DNA from: Macrotis lagotis
Lineage: Eukaryota > Chordata > Mammalia > Peramelemorphia > Peramelidae
Assembly (NCBI RefSeq): GCF_037893015.1
Contig: NC_133663.1
Coordinates: 868,001 to 932,000, forward strand
DNA length: 64,000 bases
Direction: 5' to 3'
Shown here: in pieces, positions 1 to 12,900 of the stretch
How the letters are laid out: every line of letters starts with the position of its first letter
Numbering within the stretch: position 1 is the stretch's first letter
The notes under the pieces: model-generated
Told to the model about the DNA's origin: nothing
The model's database searches: none
Seen by the model: the letters and a program-made list of their open reading frames with translations, nothing else
Made by a program: the position numbers and the translations under genes

Positions 1-17
1 GCCGGGGCCGTGGCCAT
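1..17 (-). CDS. PITPNM3: Probable start of PITPNM3 (first codons only)
   Basis: On the minus strand an ATG at 17-15 sits in a good Kozak context (cccATGg) and reads M-A-T-A-P before the window ends. Upstream lie a GC-rich leader, a TTTAAG box and GC boxes. In human, PITPNM3 lies on the same strand just downstream of KIAA0753, so its first exon is expected here, and the human protein also begins with M-A, as I recall it. PITPNM3 is a membrane-associated PITP/RdgB-family protein, also reported as a CCL18 receptor. Five codons cannot prove identity; the call rests on synteny and promoter character. Confidence 0.4.
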
Positions 18-300
18 GGGCCGGCGGGCGGCGGCTCTCTGCGGGCTGCCTCCGGCGCGGGCTCCCTCCCGGCTCCGCCGCCGCCTCCTCGCCCGCCCGG
101 TCCTCCGCTGCCTTAAAGGAGCCGAGCCGCGGCGGCCTCCGACGTGGGGGCGGGGGCGGGGGAGGGGGAGGAGCGGGGAGCCCCGGGCCCCCTCCCCCGG
201 GGCGCCGGCCCCGAGGCGGCCCCGGATCCCAGCTCACCCCGGGCCAGGGGGCCCCGGAGGAAGCGGATCCGACTTCAGGCCCGGCCTGGCTCCCAGGCTC
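18..300 (-). promoter_or_regulatory. CpG-island promoter, probably of PITPNM3
   Basis: The stretch is very GC-rich and dense in CpG. Tandem GC boxes lie at about 145-175 (repeated ggggcggggg on the plus strand). A TATA-like TTTAAG on the minus strand lies at about 114-119, roughly 100 bases upstream of the candidate ATG. A minus-strand start of transcription near 85-95 would fit. The density of CpG falls sharply after about 300. Confidence 0.5.
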
Positions 301-384
301 TGCCCCTTCCCCCCACCAGTTCGGAGCCCGGGATCCCAAGGGCATGCACCCTCGGGGTCACCCCCCCCCCCAGGACAGATGACT

Positions 385-500
385 GGTGGCTCCGGAGCCT
401 GGGCTGGAGACCAGAAGATGCGAGTTCCAGTCCTCCTGCAGACACTTCCTGAGGGTCATTTCGTTTCTGAGCCCCAGTTTCCCCATCTGTCAAACTAGAG
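385..500 (+). repeat. MIR-like SINE fragment
   Basis: The segment ends in the conserved MIR stretch 'cccagtttccccatctgt' after a weak 'gagttccagtcctcctgcagacacttcc' type core. It is strongly diverged. The rest of 500-2090 shows no gene or repeat that I can name. Confidence 0.45.
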
Positions 501-2090
501 AAAGGAGCCTCCCCAGCATTTCTGAAGCACCTTCCGTTTGCCCTTTTCCAGAAACCACCAGAATTCGGGTGAAGGAAAAGCAAAAGGACAAAGTCCACCC
601 ACCAGCCACCCCCCTTTTCTGGGGCCTAATCAGAGGGCAAGCTTGTGAACCACAGAACGGTGGCTCCAGACGGCCCCATTCCAGAGGGAGGATGGGGCCG
701 ACAGGGATGGAGGTGCCACCAGAACGTAGGAGGGGTGAGGGGTCCTGGAGAGGAGCCTGGTGAGCCCACTTCTGAATCAGGGAAACTCCCAGAATGGACC
801 CCCAGAGCAGTCAATTGTCACTCATGCCTTCAACTTTCCTTCTGAAGGAAGGGTCAAGACGGATGGGGAGGGGGACCAACTGAAGCAGTGCGGGGAGACC
901 CTCAGTTTCCCCATTTGTCAGCAAGGAGTCAGACTCCTTGGTCTCAGAGGCTCTTCCTTCCCAGCTCTAGGTCTCAGAGCCAAGGTAAAGGCCATCCCAA
1001 CACTAAACAAACATTCTACTGTCTTGCCCAAATGGTCATGCCTAGGGGGGGCCACGCTAGGAATGGTAGAAGAGGAGGCAGAGACACGACACCAAAATAG
1101 TCATGAATACCTAGTGGTGCTGCCCCTGGGTCACCTTGGCAGGGAAAACACAAGGTGGGGCTGGTCTGGAGGGGAGAGACCTCAGGGAGAAGAGGGACTT
1201 GGGCAGAATCCGGAGAGACTGCCAGAGGTTGAGGAGAGATGGGGGAGGGTAAAAGGAGGTGACTTCTCATCTCTTCTGCCACTCACTGGCTTACCAAATA
1301 CACTCCAGCACTACTCAGTGTTGCCAGCCATTAACTTGAAAATACACCAAAGAAAATGAGTAGCTGAAGCAGAGAAGCTGAAATAGGAAAACAATGCCAC
1401 AATAAGCCAAGTTTTATTTCTATGGAACCTTTACGATGGCCCCAGCGATCATGGCTTTCAAACATTTGTGGGTGCCCAAGGAGACCGTGAGACAGGACTA
1501 CGAGGTGACAGAGGGGAGCCAGGGAGTGATGTAGTGCATTGTGCAGAACACAGATGAGGGCGTGCACATGTGTCTGACCATCCCTTGGACATCAGCTTGT
1601 ACTTGAATGGTGAATTTACAGGTTGAGAAACTGCAGAAACATATTGTACTTGGTTAGAAGTAGTCAACATTTAATGTGATACACCAGAATTATTGTATGA
1701 TCATAGTGGTTTTGGAATGGCTGCAGAAGCAAATCTATAATGACTCCAATACAGCATGCTTGTCACAGAGAAAAAGTCTGTTTAGTGTGCCATTGAAGAA
1801 ATTTTAGGGTGAGCCCCCTTGGGACCAACATCTCTCAAATCCCCCCAAGGTTTCTTGAATCACTAAATGGGAAGCACTGCTCTAGTCCAAGAGTCCTCTC
1901 TACATGATCCCTGACAGGTTGGCTATTTCAAAACAGGGAAGGGGACCCACCAGCCCTCTACCTAGCCCAAACTATGTGGGATAGCTCTTGAGAATAAGGC
2001 TTTCCTGGCATCCAGGTTAAATTTGCTTTTTTTGTTCCTTCCCCCCATTGCTCCTAGTTTGCAAGCCTGAGGCACTGGAGGGTGACTAGG
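500..2090. other. Intergenic, no recognisable feature
   Basis: No exon with homology or splice sites was found on either strand. The open frames here lack any protein I recognise and match chance expectation for this base composition. A short 'cctcagtttccccatttgtc' at about 900 is a possible MIR scrap. Confidence 0.5.
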
Positions 2091-3700
2091 GAGAAGCTGG
2101 GTCAGATGGGAAAATAGAGGGGAAAATAAGGGCTTCAGTTTTGTACTTATTTAAGTTATCTATGGGGTATCCAGTTCAAGATGTCTAATAAGCATTAGAT
2201 ATACAAATGGAGATTGGGGCAGTTAGGTGGCACAGTGGATAGAGCACCTCCTGGAGTCAGGAGGACCTGAGTTCAAATCCAGCCTCAAACACTTAATACT
2301 TAGCTGTGTGACCTTGAGCAAGTCACTTAACCCCATTGCCTTGAAACGCCCCCCCCCAAAATGGGGGGTGAGCAAGAAGATTGGGACAAGAGAAAAAGTC
2401 ATTAAATCCCTGGGAGTTGATGAAAGTAGCATGGGGAGGGGGAGAGCAGGAGACCCAGGAAAAGTCTTGAGAGACATTTGTGGTTAGAGGACCTGGACTG
2501 AAAGAGGATCCAGCAAAGGAGACAGAGGAGGAGCTGTCAGAGAGGGGGAAGGAGAACCAGGGGAGAGGAAGATTGCTGAAATGTAGGGAGAAGAGTTTTA
2601 AGGAAGAGAGAATGACTTAAGTGTCCAAGGGTGCTGTCAGGGTGAATAAGGATTGAGAAAAAGTTGGGGGATTTGGTAATCTAGAAATCTCTAGTCACTT
2701 TGAGAGGGAAGTTTTGCCAGAAGGCAATGTAAGGGATTAAGAAGAGGAGAGGGAGGGAGGAGAAATAGTGGAGGCACTAGAAAACACCTAGTGTAGGTGC
2801 TTTTCCAGGAGCTGAGCTACAAAGGGCAGAAGAAACATAGGGCTACAGCTAGCAGGAATGGAAGGCTCCAGAGAAGTTGGTTTGCTTTTTTTCAGGATGG
2901 AGGAGATGGGTGTGTTTGTAGACAGCCGGGAAACAAGGAGGCAAGAAGTGATTAAAATAGAGAACAGAGTGGGTCACTTGTGCAGGCCTTGGTGGGGAGG
3001 CCACTTCATCATATGAGACAGGAAGTGGGGGCAGGGTGGAGGGAGGATGAGGATGACAAGAGGAGCAGAATGCTCATAAGTGGGAGTAGATGAGGAAGGG
3101 GGAGAAGGGGAAACTCAAGGGGAATGGCCTCAGTTTTCTTTTTGGTAAAAGCTGAAGAGGGGGTTCTCAGTTGATAAAGTGAGGGAACCAGAGGAGGTTC
3201 GAGGAAGGATGGATTGTCAGTATCTTAGGAGAGTGGGCTAATTGGGGAGGGATTAAAGGTTATCTTCTTGCAGTAAAAGTCCAGTTGAGGCTAGATAACA
3301 TAAATGTGGAGTGGACTCAGGAACAACAGTTGCCTGATTTTCTTCGGCAGCAGCCAAGGTGCATGGTGGGAATGGACTGAGGCTTGACTGGGCTATATTG
3401 GGAGAAATGAGGCAGCGTTCAAGGTGGCATTCAAGGAAGAGGGATTCAAGAGCAGGACAGTGTTGAATGGAATGGGTGCACCAAGGAGTTGAGATGTGAA
3501 GAGGATGGAGCGGCTGCTGCAAGGGTCCCGACCTGGGAGAGAATTGAGAGTCAAGGGAGGGGAGATCACAGTGTGGGTGAAGAGCAGGGTTCGTAAGGGA
3601 AGGCAGAAGAGAAACAGCAATAGATTATGTAGTCTTTTTCTGGGGCTGAGATGTGAGGGAGGAACTCGTGGTTGTGAGGGGGCTGAGGATCTTTTCAGGG
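2090..3700 (+). repeat. Purine-rich dispersed repeat, family not assigned (copy 1)
   Basis: A long GA-rich segment shares recognisable stretches with 29580-30240. An example is the 'gaaagaggatccagcaaagg' core (here about 2500-2520), followed in both copies by a 'gtcagagag...gggggaa/gagaacc' motif. The shared order over several hundred bases shows that they are two copies of one old interspersed repeat. No coding domain or terminal repeat was recognised. A younger SINE at 2217-2345 interrupts this copy. The boundaries are approximate. Confidence 0.5.
2217..2345 (+). repeat. Marsupial tRNA-like SINE
   Basis: It has the full diagnostic order: 'cagttaggtggcacagtgga' head, B-box-like 'gagttcaaatccagcc', then 'gtgtgaccttgagcaagtca' and 'cttaaccccattgcc' tail. 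It is inserted in the purine-rich repeat. The copy is well preserved and therefore fairly young. Confidence 0.85.
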
Positions 3701-3902
3701 AGCTGATAAATTAAAGTCCTCTTGTATGAGGGCAGGAGTTAGGAGAGAAAAATGGCGACCCGGGGATCAACATAGGAACTGTCTCACCCACTTCTGGTGA
3801 TTCACATGGGGATAACCAGAACCTAGAATGAGCTGCCAGTTCCAATATTCTTGTCCCAGAAGCCTCAGGGATGAACACAACGCCTTGACGGCTTCTATTG
3901 AA

Positions 3903-4018
3903 AGCAAAAACCACTAAATGGTGCAGTGGATAGAGCACTGACCCGGTGTGAGGAAGGCCTAAATTCAAATACAGCCTCAGACACTGTGTGACCATGGACA
4001 AATCAACTTAATCCTGTA
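3903..4018 (+). repeat. Diverged marsupial SINE
   Basis: It carries the same head ('atggtgcagtggatagagca'), a 'ttcaaatacagcctcagaca' core and a 'cttaatcctg' end as the other copies, but with more mismatches and no middle 'aataattacctagct' block. It is an older or variant copy. Confidence 0.7.
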
Positions 4019-4159
4019 GAGGAACAATGTGCTTGAGCTTGGATGCACTTGAGGAGAGACTGAACAACAGCGGCAAGGGATTCAGGAGAGAGGAGCAAAG
4101 GTGCTGAGATGATGTATCTGGACAGCAGTCTGAAACACTGGAGCGAGGCGACAGAACTA

Positions 4160-4365
4160 GAGCTGCCGGGAACGTCCAAACTTACCCTTTGATCCAGCAA
4201 GACCACGGCTAAAACTGTGCCCCCAAAGAGATAAAAAAAAAAGGGGGAACACCCATTTGTAGGCAAATATTGAAAGCAGTCCTTTTTGTGGTGGCAAGAA
4301 TTAGACATGGCTGAACTAGATGTGGTGTGTGATTGTGATGGGAACACCATTGTCCTCAAAGACAC
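4160..4365 (+). repeat. L1 3'-end fragment
   Basis: The order 'accctttgatccagcaa', 'ccccaaagagataaaaaa', 'tttttgtggtggcaagaa' and 'atggctgaactagatgtggt' is the 3' end of marsupial-type L1. The same order is seen in reverse at 33000-33290 and 47510-48300 in this window. It is truncated at both ends. Confidence 0.65.
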
Positions 4366-6375
4366 GGAGACTTCACCCAACCACAGCTCTCTCCTTCTTG
4401 CCCCTCACTAGGTTGGCAGTGGAGGTGGACCGTGTCCCTTGGATTCCAGATCACCCAGGACAACAAGAGAAAGTCACCCGGGAAGCTTGGGAACTAGATC
4501 CCCAGCCCAGCCCAATGGCGTGAGAGGCTAGTGAGAGTCTCAGTTCTCTTGGACATCTGCTACATCTATCTCTGCCCCAAATAGAGCAGTTAGTCCTTTA
4601 TTTCTCTTAAGGGAATTCCATCCTTCAAGAGGGGGAATCAATAAGGGAAGTTCTGTTCTGGAGATTTTAAGTTAGTGATAAAGGAAAGTCCAGGGGATCC
4701 CTAAGAAAAGTGTCTGAGATCTGAGGAACTAAGGAAGTTCACCTAGCAGGATGGAACAATGTGAATGAAGCCGAGGAGGAGACTAAAGAGAATAATGTGG
4801 CTGCACAGGAAGCTCCCCAAACAAATGACGTTTTTGAAAAACATTTTCCCAAAGAGGGAGCAGAAGAGAAAATGCCAGAGGATTGTGCAACCCTGTATGA
4901 GTCCCAGTAACCGATTTCAATTCCTGGCAAAGTAAAGGACAACTACAAGAGAGAATGGTGACCATCAAGGACTAGGTCAGAGCCCACACTTTCGGGAGAG
5001 GGTTACTGGACTCGTCACCAAGAATACTGATGGCTACAGGAACACTCTACCAAGATTGTAGCAGCAATCGTGCTATTTGAGAAACACAACCTGGAAGAGT
5101 TGGTTGGACCCAAGCCACACCCCTGGGTTCACAGCCAAGCGGGTGTGACCCTGACTGGCCCATCACTTAAGTCTCCCTACAACTCCAAAATGAGGGGACT
5201 CAACTAATTATAGTCATAAGCCATGGATCCTGTGATCAATTCACTGTAAAGATACAAAGACCCAGCGATGGGAGGAGGTCATGGGGGAGGGACAGAGAGC
5301 CCAGCCCGGCCGGAGTGGGGCACCGGTCCATGGAGGCAGGGGGAAGGGCGCAGGCCAGAGGCAGGGCTTGGGCTGGGAGCCAGTGGAAGGAGTGATGGGG
5401 TCAGACCGAATCCAGGCAGTGGAGACCAGCTGGGGGCTGCTGCAGCGGCTCACCTGAGGTGATGCCGGGCTGACCATGGCATCTGTTGGTGCAGGGTGTT
5501 TCTACATTGGAAGTTCTTGGCATTGGTGAAATCCCAGGTAGTGGCTGACTGGTGGATCAGCTCTTGCAAGACAAGAATGCACCCCCTGTTCTGCCCCAGA
5601 GATGAGCACAGATCTCTGACCCCAGCGGCATCTCCATGCCCGAGAAGATGACAGACCCCAAGGCCGAGGTCTGGAACTCGATGGGGTCCCAGGGCAGTCA
5701 CCTGAAACATCAGCTGAAGGCCACACTCATTCCACCCTTGTTTCCAGCCTGGCACAATGAGCATGTTTTCCCCAAAGGGCCCAAGCCTACCCTGGTACAA
5801 GAAGCAGACAACAGGTGATCAGGTCGATGGGTAACCTGAGGCAGGCTGGACCAGGGGCCAACTTCCTCTCTGCCCCAGACCCTCCTTTCCTGCAGGGTTC
5901 AATCAAAGCCTTTCCAGACACCATAGTGGTTTGCACTGCCCCTCCCCCACTAGCCACTTGGCACTTCTTTGGCACCACTCTATGGTCAGGAGAATACCAG
6001 CTCCCAGAGGGCAGGGCAGCAGTGGTTCTGTGACTGTCAGGCCTTGCCTGGATGTAGTTCTGGTCCAAAGCCTTTCTGGCCTCTGATGGCATGAAGGTAG
6101 AAGCTGGTGAAGGACCCCCTCCCCCCCAAGGTCTGTGGGGATCAGACAGATGCCTGGGGCAAGTTGGGCTACTGTGAATGGTGACTGCCAACACTCTGCC
6201 CAGCCCCTGGCATGGTCCAGAAATAGCAAGTGAGCTCAGCCCTCGGTGCAGAGGGGCCATGGCCTGGGGGGTCAGGAGTCAAGGAACAGGGGAATCAGGA
6301 CCCATGAAATCCCTGACCAGAGAGTTGGAAGCAGTCCCCGTGCCTAAGACATTGTCTCAGAGATCTAGACAACAA
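4366..6375. other. Intergenic, mostly unassigned
   Basis: No gene recognised. A possible MIR scrap lies at about 5140-5210. An open stretch at 4725-4910 has a protein-like acidic composition but no start codon and no family I know; it may be a retrocopy scrap or chance. Confidence 0.45.
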
Positions 6376-6379
6376 ATAG

Positions 6380-6932
6380 ATGTCCAAAAACAATGACTTT
6401 ATTTTTAAAAAACATTCTCAGTCCTTAAAAAATGGTCACACCAACTCCTCGGCCCCCAGGGGGAGTCTGTGATGCCCCAAGAGGCTATAAAACCACCACC
6501 AAATCCATTCCAAGGAGCCAGAAACTACTCCACTCTGGCCCCCACCCCAAGCTGACTTCCCCTCCACCCCCTCAAGATGCCTCATGGCCCCGCTCCACTC
6601 CCAACCCCATCCAACAGGGCCCCTCGGGCCTGTTCCCCACTGGACTCACTCCTCTGGGAGACTCGGTGTATTCCAGACTCCCCTCAGAGGAATTTCTACC
6701 AAGTCTGCCAGCGGTGCCGAGGCCGCCTGGGGGCTGAGACCTGCTTCCCCTGGGCCCGCCTCTCAAGGTCAACACCAGACAGCCAGCCTCTCCCTCCCCC
6801 AGAAGACCAGACATGGCAAGCAAGAAGCTGCATGTGCAGAGAATGGCAGGCGCTGCCAGGCTTCATTTCAAGGGACAACAGACACAAGGAAAGGTTTGTG
6901 AGGACTGTCCCTGCAGGGCCCAGCCCCTCCCT
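6380..6932 (-). terminator. KIAA0753: KIAA0753 3' UTR and poly(A) signal
   Basis: After the stop codon the minus strand runs about 550 bases to a perfect AATAAA (6403-6398, seen as tttatt on the plus strand). Cleavage is expected at about 6375-6390. No other perfect signal was noticed between the stop and this point. Confidence 0.75.
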
Positions 6933-9900
6933 TCACTTTGAGGGCTCTAAGAACTCCGATGTGAACACAGCCTCGGCATAATCCTCACACATGTCCTGGA
7001 GCTCGGCTGTCACGTCCTCCAGTGCTTCCTCGACCAACTGTTCTGCCAGGCTGCAGGAGATACCGCAAGGCAGGGGCCGGGTCAGGAGGGGCCCCCTTCC
7101 CCCAGATCCCACCCAGCATCCTCAGCTGCCTCACAAAGTGGGGGCTGGGGACAGTCATGGGCCACCCGGAGGAGTCTGAAATCTCAGAAAGGAGATTTGC
7201 ATCAACAAATGACTCATCCGAGGGAGCCTTTGAAACAATGGTGCTCCCCAGGGCCCCCCCACGCACGCTCATGCGCTCTTAGCCCCCCACACGCCAGAGA
7301 GGCCACTGACACATTCTTGGCAGCCTCCCCCCCTCCCCATGGGATTCCATGGAGTCCCCCTCCCCCCCCCCCCCGGCCCAGAGCATGGAGCAGGAGGCCC
7401 TCCGTGGACAGAGAGCAGGCTAGGGAGGGAAGGGGCAGCCGAGGCAGGGGCAGCACTGACCTCTCCACTATGATCCATGGGTTGAAAGCGCCGATGGACT
7501 CATGAGAGATTGTTCGGAGGTACTGCTGGTAGCTGTCTTGGTAATCGCTGAGGTTCTGGAGCATCTCTGGCAACACGGACAGGAAGATGCTGCCCTCTGG
7601 CTGCTGAGGGTCTGCGGTAGACATAGGCCCAAGGGGCACCTTTTTCTCCCCTCTTTCTTCCATGTCCATGCTTTCATCAAAATCCCTGGAAACCCCCCAG
7701 AAAAGAAAGCAGCTGGCCCCTTGACCGGAGGTGCAGGAAAAGGCTTCTGGCCACCCCGCAAGCGAGGATTCTCCCCAACTTTGGCCCCCACTCACTTCTC
7801 ATCCAGAGGTTTTTCAAGCAAAATGTTGACTTGGGGCTCTCTGCTGGCTGCTCTCCTGGTGAGTTGGATGGGCCGAGGTGGCCGTGGCCTTTCATCTACT
7901 GCTGGACCTTTTGTGTCTGCGGGGGGACAAGCAATGGGAGATTGCTGAGAAATCGTGGGAATGACCTGGGAGAGGATCCCCTCCTTCCTCCCATGGACAA
8001 ACACTTCCTTTCCTCCACCCAATGATATTGAGGTGACCTTCCTTCAAGGTCAACCCATCTACAGACCTGCCCTCCAGCCCATCCCTTCTGTGCCTTCAGG
8101 CCTCCCCAATCACACACATGCCCAAGTCAGGTTGGGGGAAGACTCCCATCTGCCCCCTCCTTCTGGTACAATCTCACTCCTAGAAAAAGTTGTCTCCGGG
8201 AGCTGTCTCCCTCACCTCACCCGCCCCCCAGATCCTCTGTGGATGGGCTTGCATCCTCTCTCCCGTGGGTGGCCCCCTCCCTCTTCATCCTCCTCAAGCT
8301 GTCTGCAGCCTCTGACCCTGTTGGTCCTCCTCTGCGGCCTGGTGGGGTCTGCGTCTGTCCTAGGCCCTCTGCTCTTCCCCCTGTCTGAACCACCCCCCTC
8401 CTTTCCTCAGTTTTACATCTCAAACTGGATATCCCAGAGATAACTCAATTCACTATCTTTTCCCCCAAATCCTCCCCTCTTCCCAACATCAGAGAATTCT
8501 TTTAACTGAGAGGAATAGGAAGGGGAGATGGGAGGGGAATGAGCATCTATTAAGCACCTACTGTGTGGTGGGCACTGTGCTAATAAGCACGCTCTAAGTA
8601 CGATCTCATTTGATCCATACAACCCCCCCCGGGGAGGTGCCACCATTCCCTCACTTTTCAGAAGAGGAAACCTAAGTCCCCAGAGGGGACGTGATTTGCT
8701 CAGGGTCACACTTGAACCCTGACTGGATGTGTCTAACCTGTCGGCCTCCTCTGATGGCCCCAGGAGAACAAGCTGAGCAAGATGGACTGCAGCCGAGGAA
8801 AGGGACCCATGGGGTGCCGACATCCTTGGCTTCACTGTGTGTGGGGTGGGGGAGCCTGACCCCCCACTTACATCCCCCCATCCCACCAGCACCAGCCTCG
8901 CCTGGGGCCTGGGTCTTCTTGGCCACCTCAGATGGCACAGCCTGGGCTCCCCGTCTGCCTTCCCTCCAGACACAATGCCAGCATCAGGGCAGAGATGGGT
9001 CATTTCTGTCTTTGTCTCCCAGAGACACAGTAAGTGCCTACTAAGTGCATGCTTGCTTGCTTGCTAACTTTCATTTTCAATCCTCATTGGCCAGGATAAC
9101 GCAAGCAATATATGCTGGAGAACCATGACTCCCTGGGACCCAAAGGGATGATGACAGTTTGTGGCTGCCTCCTGGTCGGTCTGACGGCCTGGAGGCAGGG
9201 CCTATTCATGGCATTCACCAAGGGGGGAGGCAGTGGCAGCAATTCCTCCCAGGATCCCCAGGCCTCAAGTGGGCAGGAAGCCTGGGGGCAGCCTCTGTAT
9301 CTTCTCCTTATACACACTCATTAAGGAGGGCAAAGTCAAATGACCGTCCCTCAATCACTTCTCTGAGGATTTGGGTGAACACCAGGCTCCTTCCCAGGCC
9401 TCCAAGGGTGTGACCCTGGAGGTGGGCCCTGGCCTACAGACCTCTCCTCCTCACTGGCCTTTCTTTCCACTCCCATCCCCAAACATGGGCCTGGATAGGC
9501 ATGAGCCCATCCTCCATCAGAGGCAGCCCCAAGCCCAAGGGCACCCAGAAAGGGGAGAGGAGGGGCTACTCACTGCTTCTCCCCCTCACTGTGCCGAAAT
9601 CGAAATCAGCATAGACCATCTGACTGAATCTCTGTCGGACGGCCTCCTGGTATTGCTAAGAACGAGCAGACAGCGAAGGTTAGTGAGGGAACAGGAAGGG
9701 CCAGAGAGAGATAGGCAAGGGGGAGGGCGAGGGCACCAGCCAGGGTCCTGGTTGGAATCAGGACCTGGCAAGGGGAAAAACTACCAAGGAATGACCACAA
9801 GGAACAGAGAAAAACCCAAACAACCAAACAAACCCAACCTGGCCAGAAGGCTGGCCAGTTAGATAGACAAACAGGACAGATAGACAGACAGACAGACAGG

Positions 9901-12900
9901 CACTGGGCCAGGCAGTCATAGATATAGACACCTGACCAGTCAGGCAGTCAGTCAGACAGACAGACACCAGGCCAGGCAGTCACCCAGACACTGATCCAAG
10001 AAGTTTAAATAGCCCCCCAAAAGCTCCTAGCTCTGACCAGAACATCCCCTGTTCCCCTCTAGGCCAGACCAGTGTGTTTCTGGGGAAGAAGTGTTTCCCA
10101 GGCATGACCTCACTTGACCTGCTCACAATGACTCTGTGAGGTGGGAGCCTCAGGCTTTTTTTCTATTTCAGTTCAAGGCACCTAAGGTCACATCAAGAGT
10201 TGACTCCTCCCCTCCCACCATGTTACAGGGGACAAGGGAGAGCACCACAATTTGAACCCAGGTCCTTGGTCCCAAAGGGCACAACAGCTTAGCCCCTCAA
10301 TTGAAGAGGGTCCCAGAAAGGGACCAGCCCTGTCTTTATAGAGTCAGAAAGCAAAGCCAGGGCTCCTCTGGAACCCCCAAGGTTCCTCCACAGAACTCTC
10401 TGGGGTGGGTGCCATAATAGAACCCCAACCTGCCCCACCCCCAGACCACATACCTCTATTTCCTCCATTCTCTGCATCATGCTCCAAAGAATGGGGTCAC
10501 CCTCCTCCTGGAAGGCCACAGCCTTGGACTGTGAGACCTGAGTGCAAGTCCCATCCTCAGGAAAATGGTCAGGGAGCTCCTCCCTGTGTGGTGCCTGTAA
10601 GAGGAGGGACACGGGGGGTGGCTGGGTGGTACAGTGGATAGAGCACCAGTTCTGGAGTCAGGACAACCTGAGTTCAAATCTGGTCTCAGACATTTAACAA
10701 TTACCTAGCTGTATGACCATGAGCCAAACAATGAACCCCATTTGCCTTGCAAAAAAATCTAAAAAAAAAGAGGGGGGACACAGGGGCTGGCTGAGCTGGA
10801 CACCAGGGCTGCTTCTTCCAACACAGATACCTCTTATCCAGGAGGTTCAGTCTTCCTGAGACCAGACCAATGATCTCCCCACAATACCATCTCTGTATCC
10901 CCTCATCCAAGCCCCCTGGAGAGGAGCACCATTGGCCTCCCACTCCAGTTTCTGCTGAGGAGAATCCTCCCCACCTGGGTCAGGGTCCTTCCCTCTCTAA
11001 GAACCCCCAGCCCCAGGTGCTCCAGCAGATCCAGGAGGGATCATGGCAAGGACATCTCAGGCTCAGAGCCCTGGGCTGGGCCACCAAGGGGACCAGAAGG
11101 TAAAAATAAAATTGCCCTTACCTCCGAGGAGCTTGTGTTCTCCTGCAGGAGTAACAGGTTCCCCAGAGAATGAAGTAGGGCGGGACACCAAGAAGGGCTG
11201 TGAATGGACTGGGGGGAAGGAGAGGGAGGAAGAAGGAGGGAAATGGGGGGGGGGGGGTCAGAGCATGGAGATGGAGAGACAGGCAGAGGGACAGAGGGAG
11301 AGCCAGACGTGAGCAGATGAGAGAGGGTAGGGTGGAGGGGTGCCAGACAGAGGAGTGGATGGACAGCATACAAAGGCAACCCTGACATCCAGGGACTCTG
11401 AGACAGCAGCGGGAGGGCTGCTCCTCTGCCCCAGACTCCTCCTCCTCAGCTCCAGCCCAAGAAGCCAGGGTGAATGGCCTCCAGCCTAGGGGTGGGGAGA
11501 GATGTGTATGTGGCTGAGAGGCAGAGGTTGGGCCTCCCAGGAGTTCTACTTGTGACTCTACAGATCCTACAGATTATGGAACTACCAAAGGCACGAATCT
11601 GGCAGCTCAGAGAGCCTGGACTGGGAGCCCAAGGTGCCAGGTTCAAATCTTGCCTCTACCCTGTACTTCTTGGGAGCTAAATAGCTTTCCCTCCTCCTCC
11701 TCAGTAAGACAGGGCTCGGATGAGACAGCCCAGCTCTGGCCCGGCTCCAGAAGGAATACCTCCTTTGGGTGGAGGCACAAGCACTGGACACCATGGACCC
11801 CCAAAATAAATGGCCACAGCTGGCTGTGGCAAAGTCCACCTGATCAAAACCAGAATACAAAAGAGAGGCCACTGAAGTGGAGGGCCCTCCATGCAGACCC
11901 AGTGAAACATCTGCAGTCTGTGGCCAAGTCCCAGCTTCCTTCCCACCTTGTGGGACAGACAGGTCAGGCCTCAAAGGCCCCACCAGGGGAGAGGGCCTTC
12001 CCCAGCAGCATCCAGGTCACCGTCCCAGTCAGAGGAAGTCCCCCGGCAAACAGAGTGCTCAGAGCCTCTGGCCTGGCTCTCTGAGCTGCTTCCTGGCCAG
12101 CAGTTAGGAAGAAAAGACTAGGTTATCCTGGACGATCCCAGAGTTTGGGGGGCACAAGATGATGCGTGCAGTTCTCTCCCTGGCCTTCCCATTGTCTGCC
12201 CTAAGGTTGACACTTGGGGAAGAGGCCTTGGGCATGAAGCCAGCAGGCCGGCTCAGACTGGTCCTCGGGCAGACTCCTTTCCTCCGGGGACCAATGACAA
12301 GTGAGGAGAGCCAGGAGATCTTCGCTGGTGCTGGAGCAGAACCACTTTCCCCACCCGCCCTCCCATTCACCAAGAAAGGTTCTGCCCTCTCCTGCCCAGA
12401 AGACTTACTTTCTCTGGAGCCTGTGCCACGGCTTTCTGTTCAGATGGATCATCCCCCAAATGAGCATCATTTTCCAAAGAACTGACTTCCTACAAGAGAA
12501 GACAGGTCTTAGTGAATCTCGAACCCCACTGGACAGCGTGCTTGTCCAGCATGGCGGGAAGGAGCATGAGCTGGCTGGCGACAGGAGACGAAGTGCCAGT
12601 GCTTTATAAATAACTCAATCGATCCTCTCAACAAGCCTGCCAGGCACACCAAGAGAAGTGAAGTGACTTGTCCAGGGCCACTCAGTGGCCAGGCAGCTGA
12701 TGATTTGTGAGACAGACGGGTGGGGGGTGGTCTGACTGCCCCAGTTCTCTTTCCCCCTCTGCTCAACCACCAAAGGGAGGTTCCTAAAGCACAGGGTCAA
12801 CCCTGTATCACTTCTCTGTTTGGCATGCCAAGCCCTTCTCAAGCTAGAGCTGGCACATCCTCCGGCCTGCTCCTCTCAACTCTGAGCAGGTCGTCCCCTG

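Noticed and set aside
7214-7795. 193-codon minus-strand open frame as a separate gene
   Set aside because: Its conserved part is KIAA0753 exon 7685-7461; the rest is intron read-through.
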